Shown: piece after piece, positions 56,201-64,000 of the stretch
Position numbering within the stretch: the stretch's first letter is position 1
How the letters are laid out: each line of letters starts with the position of its first letter
Source: Sipunculus nudus
Lineage: Eukaryota; Annelida; Sipuncula; Golfingiida; Sipunculidae
Length of the DNA stretch: 64,000 bases
Direction: 5' to 3'
Assembly (NCBI GenBank): GCA_026874595.1
Contig: CM049316.1
Location: 2,744,339 to 2,808,338 of the forward strand
The notes under the pieces: model-generated
Told to the model about the DNA's origin: nothing
The model's input: the letters and a program-made list of their open reading frames with translations, nothing else
Database searches by the model: none
Program-made: the position numbers and the translations under genes

Positions 56201-58745
56201 GTACCAATCATCCCTGTGAATTTGGGAAAGCTGAAGTATGTTGTTAATGAGTTATCGCGCGTGAAAGAAAATCAGCGATTGGGCTGTAGCGACTATATTG
56301 GGATCCCTGACAGGTCTATATTTCAATAGGTCTGGAGCCCTCGTTTGTACCAATCATCCCTGTGAATTTGGGAAAACTGAAGTATGTTGTTGTTGAGTTA
56401 TCGCGCGTGAAAGAATATCAGCGATTGGGCTGTAGCGACCATATTGGAATCCCGACAGGTGTATATTTCTATAGGTCTGGAGCCCTCGTTTGTACCAATC
56501 ATCCCTGTGAATTTGGGAAAACTGAAGTATGTTGTTAATGGATTATCGCGCGTGAAAGAAAATCAGCGATTGGGCTCTAGCGACCATATTGGAATCCCGA
56601 CAGGTGTGTAATTCAGCAGGTCTGGATCCCTCGTATGTACCAATCATCCCTGTGAATTTGGGAAAACTGAAGTATGTTGTTGTTGATTTATCGCGGGTGA
56701 ATGAAAATCAGCCATTGGGCTTTAGCGACCATATTGGAATCCCGACAGGTGTATAATTCGACAGGTCTGGAGCCCTCGTATGTACCAATCATCCCTGTGA
56801 ATTTGGAAAAGCTGAAATATGTTTTTGTTTAGTTATGGCGCGTGAAAGAATATCAGCGATTGGGCTGTAGCGACCATATAGGAATCCCGAGAGGTGTGTA
56901 ATTCATTATGTCTGGAGCCTTCGTATGTACGAATATCAGCGATTGGGCTGTAGCGACCATATTGGAATCCCTGACAAGTGTATATTTCAATAGGTCTGGA
57001 GTCCTCGTATGTACGAAAATCAGCGATTGGGCTGTAGCGATCATATTGGAATCCCGACAGGTGTGTAATTCAGTATATCTGGAGCCCTCGTATGTACGAA
57101 AATCAGTAATTGGGCTTGAGCGACCATATTGGAATCCCGACAGGTGTGTAATTTAGTAGGTCTAGAGCCCTCGTATGTACGAAAATCAGCGATTGGTCTG
57201 TAGCGACCATATTGGAATCCCGACAGGTGTGTAATTCAGTATGTCTGGAGCCCTCGTATGTATGAAAATCTGCGATTGGTCTGTGGCGACCATATTGGAA
57301 TCCAGACAGGTGTGTAATTCAATAGGTCTGGAGCCCTCGTATGTACCAAAATCAGGGATTGGTCTGTAGCGACCATATTGGAATCCCGACAGGTGTGTAA
57401 TTCAGTAGGTCTGGAGCCCTCGTAAGAGAGAAAATCAGCGATTGGGCTGTAGCGATCATATTGGAATCCCGACAGGTGTGTAATTCAGTAGATCTGGAGC
57501 CCTCGTATGTCAGGAAATCAGCGATTGGGCTGTAGCGACCATATTGGAATCCCTGACAGGTGTATATTTCAATAGGTCTGGAGTCCTCGTATGTACGAAA
57601 ATCAGCGATTGGGCTGTAGCGATCATATTGGAATCCCGACTGGTGTGTAATTAAGTATATCTGGAGCCCTCGTATGTACGAAAATCAGTAATTGGGCTGG
57701 AGCGACCATATTGGAATCCCGACAGGTGTGTAATTCAGTATGTCTGGAGCCCTCGTATGTATGAAAATCTGCGATTGGTCTGTGGCGACCATATTGGAAT
57801 CCAGACAGGTGTGTAATTCAGTAGGTCTGGAGCCCTCGTATGTACCAAAATCAGGGATTGGTCTGTAGCGACCATATTGGAATCCCGACAGGTGTGTAAT
57901 TCAGTAGGTCTGGAGCCCTCGTAAGAGAGAAAATCAGCGATGAGGCTGTAGCGACCATATTGGAATCCCGACAGGTGTGTAATTCAGTAGGTCTGGGGCC
58001 CTCGTATGTACGAAAATCAGCGATTGGTCTGTAGCGACCATATTGGAATCCCGACAGGTGTGTAATTCAGTAGGTCTGGAGCCCTCGTATGTATGAAAAT
58101 CTGCGGTTGGTCTGTAGCGACCATATTGGAATCCCGACAGGTGTGTTATTCAGTAGGTCTGGAGCCCTCGTATGTATGAAAATCTGCGATTGGGCTGTAG
58201 CGACCATATTGGAATCCCGACAGGTGTGTTATTCAGTAGGTCTGGAGCCCTCGTATGTATGAAAATCTGCGATTGGTCTGTAGCGACCATATTGGAATCC
58301 CGACAGGTGTGTTATTCAGTAGGTCTGGAGCCCTCGTATGTATGAAAATCTGCGATTGGTCTGTAGCGACCATATTGGAATCCCGACAGGTGTGTAATTC
58401 AGTAGGTCTAGAGCCCTCTTATGTACGAAAATCAGCGATTGGGCTGTAGCGACCATATTGGAATCCCGACAGGTGTGTAATTCAGTAGGTCTGGAGCCCT
58501 CGTATGTACCAAAATCAGCGATTGGTCTGTAGCGACCATATTGGAATCCCGACAGGTGTGTAATTCAGAAGGTCTGGAGCCCTCGTATGTACGAAAATCA
58601 GCGATTGGTCTGTAGCGACCATATTGGAATCCCGACAGGTGTGTAATTCAGTAGGTCTGGAGCCCTCGTATGTACGAAAATCAGCGATTGGTCTGTAGCG
58701 ACCATATTGGAATCCCGTCAGGTGTGTGTTATTCATTAGGTCTGA
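53283..58745 (+). repeat. two-module satellite array, 83-bp and about 148-bp units
   Basis: Core module of about 83 bp (GAAAATCAGCGATTGGGCTG ... GACAGGTGTGTAATTCAGTA ... TCTGGAGCCCTCGTATGTAC). In the left two thirds many cores are followed by an extra module of about 65 bp (CAATCATCCCTGTGAATTTG ... GTTGTTGAGTTATCGCGCG). From about 56900 only core units occur. The first unit (53283-53400) is the most diverged. Periods are not multiples of 3 and the short open frames are by-products. Confidence 0.95.
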
Positions 58746-59924
58746 TAAAGGTAATAAAACGGATGGTTAATTAATATAGCGTCAGCTCTGTGTATTTGAT
58801 GATGCTGTATGATCATAAAACCAAGAACTTCTGGTAAGAACAGGATGAGAACCCCAGGTATAGATTATAATTTCCCGCGCCTTCTGCTCAGTTAATGCAC
58901 ACTTAGAAGCCTTTGGTGTCGTAAAATGGAAGTATTAGACACATAACTTGGCCTGGGCAGGGAGCTATCAGAAATTGCCAGGTGTAGAGTAATCTCTCCA
59001 TCCTGCTGAGTGCACAGTCTGTTACCCAACCGGGGTTTTGGAGTATAATCTGTGCCACGCACCGGTGACTCGGGTACAGGGATGATTTGACTGAATATAG
59101 ACACGACCATGAAAGGCTGTAAGGCCTTAATCAGATGTAGACATGAAAGGCATTTAATAAAAAGAACCTGACCGACCAGGTGTTTAGATTTCTTAATAAA
59201 CCAAATCGACACCTTGACTTACTTTATTCAACCAGCATCACTGTTGCGTTAAAAATTAAGTCATATTTGTCATGCATCGCTGCCCTTTTGGTACGTTCTG
59301 ACATCGTCAAGTGGTCCCGGTCCTCCGCCTCATTACACCATGAAATGTTTTGTTTCTGTTATCAGCTTCCTTGATAAACACAAAATTACGTTCATACATA
59401 CTTCAGTGATAAAAAGATAACATCACAGATGAATGGCAACACAGATGCTTGCTTAGAGCTACATGGTATTCCAGGCCAAGATTACATATATCGTCAACGT
59501 CACATTGTTTTGTTTTTGTATGGATTGAGAGCAGAGATCATAGTAATCCGGCTACTAGACCTAAATGTTGTTTGGTACCCCTGGTGTACCACGACCTGAG
59601 TAAATCTTGTGAAAAAAGGCATCTTTAGAAGTGATGATCAGTATGTCCGGGGGAGTGAGTGTTTATTGTCTCAAGCAGCGTCACGGAGATTTACCCTTAT
59701 TTTAAATATAAACCGGTATATTTCACGGTTTTTATCATAAGGCAAATCCGGATTGCAGTAAATACTGTAGACATTTTTCATTGACGTATGATTCACCAGA
59801 TTTTATCGCATGCTTTGTTAAAATTTGCTTCTGTAAATTACCTTTCTTATCAAAAGTTAAATGCATATATCTTATATGTACGGTGTCTCGTATAGGACAC
59901 GCAGAAATTTTTTATCTAGTTCCA
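58746..59924. other. unannotated stretch between satellites
   Basis: No recognised gene or repeat. The 106-codon minus frame at 58892-59212 has no recognisable motif. Confidence 0.5.
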
Positions 59925-60925
59925 TCGCGATAGTATCGCGTTCCCACGAGTTAATTAGTCGTTCCCACAAGATAAGTTACTCGTTCCCACGCAATAAGTA
60001 GCTCGTTCCCACACGATAAGTTACTCGTTCCCACGCAATAAGTAGCTCGTTCCCACACGATAAGTTACTCGTTCCCACGCAATAAGTAGCTCGTTCCCAC
60101 ACGATAAGTTACTCGTTCCCACGCAATAAGTAGCTCGTTCCCACACGATAAGTTACTCGTTCCCACGCAATAAGTAGCTCGTTCCCACACGATAAGTTAC
60201 TCGTTCCCACGCAATAAGTAGCTCGTTCCCACACGATAAGTTACTCGTTCCCACGCAATAAGTAGCTCGTTCCCACATGATAAGTTACTCGTTCCCACGC
60301 AATAAGTAGCTCGTTCCCACACGATAAGTTACTCGTTCCAACGCAATAAGTAGCTCGTTCCTTCACGATAAGTTACTCGTTCCCACGCAATAAGTAGCTC
60401 GTTCCCACACGATAAGTTACTCGTTCCCACGCAATAAGTAGCTCGTTCCCACACGATAAGTTACTCGTTCCCACGCAATAAGTAGCTCGTTCCCACACGA
60501 TAAGTTACTCGTTCCCACGCAATAAGTAGCTCGTTCCCACACGATAAGTTACTCGTTCCCACGCAATAAGTAGCTCGTTCCCACACGATAAGTTACTCGT
60601 TCCCACGCAATAAGTAGCTCGTTCCCACACGATAAGTTACTCGTTCCCACGCAATAAGTAGCTCGTTCCCACACGATAAGCTACTCGTTCCCACGCAATA
60701 AATAGCTCATTCCCACACGATAAGTTACTCGTTCCCACGCAATAAGTAGCTCGTTCCCACACGATAAGTTACTCGTTCCCACGCGAAGCCCGTTCCCACA
60801 CGATAAGTAACTCGTTCCAATACGATAAGTAGCTCGTTCAAAGCAGGGGAGCGGGGTACTGAAGTACGGTATAACATGTGTCGGTTTTCGCGTGGGAACG
60901 AGATACTATGGCGATAGATATGTAT
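59925..60925. mobile_element. 44-bp tandem array between inverted ends
   Basis: Array 59936-60840 of a 44-bp unit made of two related 22-mers (CGTTCCCACACGATAAGTTACT and CGTTCCCACGCAATAAGTAGCT), about 20 units and nearly identical. The left border ATCGCGATAGTATCGCG then TTCCCACG and the reverse complement of the right border (60890-60920, ATCGCCATAGTATCTCG then TTCCCACG) match with two differences. The array therefore sits inside an inverted-repeat element. No open frame. Confidence 0.85.
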
Positions 60926-61627
60926 GGGGACAAATTCCGTTGAATTTCAGGTTATAAGAAGTGGTTAATGGTTTCACACACACACATATATACGTGTTTT
61001 TGAGAATGTGTTTGTGATAGTATATTGGTTGATGGATGGTCGAAAACATGGTCAGTAGAGTGATAACGGAGCATGGAATTTTTCTATGATTTAAGCTGCT
61101 GTTTGAAGCAAAGAAAAACCTTTTAATACCTAAATTATTCCAAACTTCAAAGCTAAATGGCGCTGAGAAACAAAAGCGATATTAACGAAACTTACACTAA
61201 CTGTATGTCAAAGTACACCAGTCAGCATATTTACCTATTTTAAGAAATAGGTGTTAATGTATGTTGGTATACAGGTCGAGCATCCTGATCCTGACAAAAA
61301 GCCCAATAGCACAGTACACCTATTTACGTATAAGTCTGGTAAATGACGAAATAACCAAGCCCCACAGTTGGCCTTTCATCCTCCAAGCGGGTTTAATCTC
61401 GATTTAAAACGGTTAAATTATTCTTGCAAATTTTAACATTGGGTTGGGTCTATAGATCGTGTAATACACAACGTAATTAAATAAAAGACTGAAAATTATT
61501 TAATAGTGTTTGCAGTGTCGTGGAAAAAAATATTTTTAGCAAACCATATCGTTTACAAAGTGCTTCTGCCAGGACAGAATGCTCTGGTTCAGACGATTCG
61601 CTTATTTTTTTGTATTCTAAATATACC

Positions 61628-61662
<35 letters not shown>

Positions 61663-62480
61663 CCGTACTTAAGAGGACACGATATTGACTGGACACCAAA
61701 CGCGCGAGGACCTTTTCTTCTTTATGAGGACTTACACGTGGGTCCTCGCAAACGGAAAGCTGTTAAAGCATTTTTAAAGCATTTAAAAAGACGGGGAAAA
61801 ACTATGCTGGGGAAGTTTCTTGCAAGTCCTCAGAAAGAACGTTTTGCTTGAAATTTGTTTTGTGTGTGTGACAGCGCCATCTATTGAGAGCTTTGCAAGA
61901 TGGTTAGAAAAGTGTGCGTGTGTGTGTTCGTAACCCGGGTGCTCGATAATATGTTTAAACTGGTTTTCCAACCTGTTTAGCGGTATCAGATCTTATCTAA
62001 ATCGTGAGAGGTTAGAATTGAAACCTTATATTACCATGGGTTCCAGGAGTAAACAGGAAACAACAAAAATTTATAGATTTTCTTATCTACATGATAGGTA
62101 TACCCTCTGATCTGTCAAGAAACACTGTGAGCAGCTTGGTTCTAAAGTTCATAAAAGGCACAAAACGTTTTACATGATTAAAATAATTATTCTTTCCATC
62201 AAGTGTAAAACATCTTGAATCGAGAGAGCATGTTACATCATTATATTGTTACATTGTTACATCATTGATTTCTTTCTAATTTTATTGCTTGTGTCTTGTT
62301 TCATTTTGGTGAAGATTATGATTTTTTCATAGAATTACAACATTAATTTCAACATATTATATCTTCACATACTTAATGTACTTTTAATTGTACCGTGATA
62401 ATGTTGTTTTTAAATATATATCTACAGGAAAGCATACACATTAGCCTAACTGGCTACCTTTATAATCCGCTTATAAATAA
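60926..62480. other. unannotated stretch with a (GT)n microsatellite
   Basis: (GT)n at 61630-61660 and GT-rich sequence near 61862 and 61914. Nothing else recognised. Confidence 0.5.
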
Positions 62481-63134
62481 ATATGTTTAGACCTAAATAA
62501 TTATAGAGGTATCTCACTTTTAAATACTATAGGTAAATTATGTACTAAAGTTCTTAACGAGAGATTAATTACCTGGGCAGATAAACACAATAAATTCATA
62601 GAAGAGAAAGCTGGATATAGAAGAAATTATAGCACAATTAATAATATGTATACCCTCGTGGCACTTGTTGAAATATACTTATCAAGGAAAAAGGGACGAT
62701 TTTATGCAATTTTTATAGATTTTTCCAAGGCGTTTGACTGTATTCAACATGACTTATTATTCTATATACTTCATAAATATGGCATTAGAGGAAAAATATT
62801 TAATATCCTAAAGTCAATGTACTCGAAATTACAGTCTTGTGTCTTAACAAATGAAGGAATAACTAGTTATTTTAAATGCAATGTTGGCACAAGACAAGGA
62901 TGTATGATCAGTCCTTTACTTTTTACTTTTTTCATGAACGAATTTTATTTTACTATACATTCTGAGGAAGACAGTTTAAATATAGGTCCAGAATCATCTT
63001 ATCTTTCAATGCTGATGTTTGCTGATGATGTGGTCTGCTTTGCAGACACAGCAGGCAGATTACAATCCAAGATTAATAAATTAGAAGTATTTTGTAATAA
63101 TTATGGAATGAAAGTCAATGTCGAAAAAAACTAA
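62481..63134 (+). CDS. LINE reverse transcriptase, first segment
   Basis: Open from 62481 (ATG at 62646 is internal to the domain, not a true start). Motifs in order: NNYRGISLLNTIGKL, then AIFIDFSKAFDCIQHDLL (motif A), GTRQGCMISPLLF (motif B), SMLMFADDVVCFAD (motif C, FADD). It ends at a stop at 63132-63134 only because a run of seven A shifts the frame. With six A the frame would continue into the next segment. Function: RNA-templated DNA synthesis for target-primed retrotransposition. This copy lacks the N-terminal endonuclease in view. Confidence 0.88.
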   Translation: MCLDLNNYRGISLLNTIGKLCTKVLNERLITWADKHNKFIEEKAGYRRNYSTINNMYTLVALVEIYLSRKKGRFYAIFIDFSKAFDCIQHDLLFYILHKYGIRGKIFNILKSMYSKLQSCVLTNEGITSYFKCNVGTRQGCMISPLLFTFFMNEFYFTIHSEEDSLNIGPESSYLSMLMFADDVVCFADTAGRLQSKINKLEVFCNNYGMKVNVEKN

Positions 63135-64000
63135 AATAGTTGTGTTTAGAAATGGGGGAACTTTGAGAAAATATGAAAAATGGTTTTATAAAGGTAAACG
63201 CTTAGAAGTTGTCAATAATTATAAATACCTAGGAGGCACATTTACAAGTTTACTAAATTGGTCCAAAATGAAGCAGAATCTAATTTGTCAAGCAAACAAA
63301 GCTTTAATAATAATCAAACAATTTATCTCAAAATACAAGCAACTATCTACTCGTAAATCCTTCTTTCTTTTTGATAGGATGGTCCTTCCAATTTTGTGCT
63401 ATGGTAGTGAACTATGGGGTTTTGAAACATGTGACAATATTGAAAGTGTACATACCAAGTTCTGTAAATATATTCTCCAAGTTAATATGAATACACCAGT
63501 TGCTGCAGTACTAGGAGAGTGTGGGCGGTTGCCCTTGAAGATTCATTATATAATAAGAGCTATAACTTATTGGACTAAATTGATAAATATGACAAATAAT
63601 AGATTACCAAAGCAATTGTATAATAAATTATATCGCTTAGATGAAGCAGGAAAACAGAACTGGGTAACTAATATAAAGAAAATATTATTTTCGCAAGGAT
63701 TTGGCTATGTTTGGATTGAACAAGATGTAGGGGATGTTAAATTATTTATCTCGGTATTGAAACAGAGATTAAATGATTCTTTATTGCAGGATTGGACGAG
63801 TAGTATATCTAAAAATCGTCGATTAAACACATACTCAACTTTTAAATTAACTTTAAGCACTGAAAAATATTTAACAGTTCTACAGAATGTTAACTTTAGG
63901 AAAAGTCTTTCAAGACTAAGATGTTCATCACATAATTTAGAAGTAGAAAAAGGAAGGCATAGTAATACTCCATGGGATGAAAGGTTTTGTAAATATTGTC
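63130..64000 (+). CDS. LINE reverse transcriptase, second segment (thumb to C-terminal region)
   Basis: Open for 290 codons to the window edge. Starts TKIVVFRNGG and includes YKYLGGTFTSLLNW, LPILCYGSELWGF and, near the edge, PWDERFCKYC, the beginning of the Cys-rich end often seen in LINE pol proteins. Having no stop over this length in a non-host element suggests a recent copy. Confidence 0.85.

Larger units (their letters stand above)
62481..64000 (+). mobile_element. LINE (non-LTR retrotransposon) pol region, runs off the window
   Basis: Contains reverse transcriptase motifs and the downstream connection region in two frames split by one extra A (63124-63130). The 5' limit is near 62481, where the preceding in-frame codon is a stop and expected upstream RT and endonuclease sequence is absent, consistent with 5' truncation. 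The 3' end lies beyond 64000. Confidence 0.9.

Noticed and set aside
54187-57156. Many frames of 60-109 codons on both strands in the two-module satellite
   Set aside because: Unit lengths of 83 and about 148 bp do not keep a frame. The peptides are simply repeated noncoding text.

Overview
This is eukaryotic, animal-type genomic DNA: AT-rich overall, one split gene with long introns and GT-AG splice sites, a non-LTR retrotransposon, and about half or more of the bases in interspersed or tandem repeats. The style (satellite-like tandem units inside mobile elements, Ulp1-bearing DNA transposon debris, very large repeat-filled introns) fits a mollusc, perhaps a bivalve. That is an inference from style only; no species marker is visible.

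The only host gene I can reconstruct is a complete DHRS1 orthologue (short-chain dehydrogenase/reductase family member 1) on the minus strand. Nine coding exons between 36297 and 6278 join in phase into 317 codons plus stop. All eight coding introns have GT-AG ends, and a 22-nt 5' UTR piece precedes the ATG behind another 3' splice site, so the first exon and promoter lie further right and are not identified with certainty.

Layout: 1-930 is the end of a modular repeat. 1487-2400 is a repeat carrying the palindrome GGTGGCGCCACC. 2401-6277 is the 3' flank of DHRS1. 6278-36297 is DHRS1, whose introns hold a 5-kb GC-rich block with inverted ends (8504-13573), a triplicated exon edge (14991-15236), three modular elements (15291-18167, 22403-24271, 30409-34498), a 3' fragment of a fourth (25085-25348), a 180-bp tandem array, a MITE-like element and a 1.5-kb 17-bp minisatellite. 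38341-39010 is a LINE fragment. 41745-43924 is a Mutator-like element with a Ulp1-type protease relic. 44342-46819 is another modular element. 46828-50119 is a foldback element with arms of about 0.9 kb. 50263-51150 is a modular-element fragment. 51239-53280 is a 27-bp array split by a probable solo LTR. 53283-58745 is a two-module satellite. 59925-60925 is a 44-bp array between inverted ends. 62481-64000 is a nearly intact LINE reverse transcriptase running off the window.

The most interesting signal is a family of modular elements. Their interiors differ, but they share a 33-bp head (begins ACAAGGGACCCATGGGTC, ends GGCGCTCAGCTGA) and a tail made of a GGAC/AGAC run followed by a hairpin ending CTGAGCTAA. 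The head and tail tips are inverted copies of GCTCAGCTGA. They resemble non-autonomous Helitron/Helentron-type elements but I could not assign them with certainty. One sits inside the 17-bp minisatellite and another ends 17 bp from a DHRS1 splice donor.
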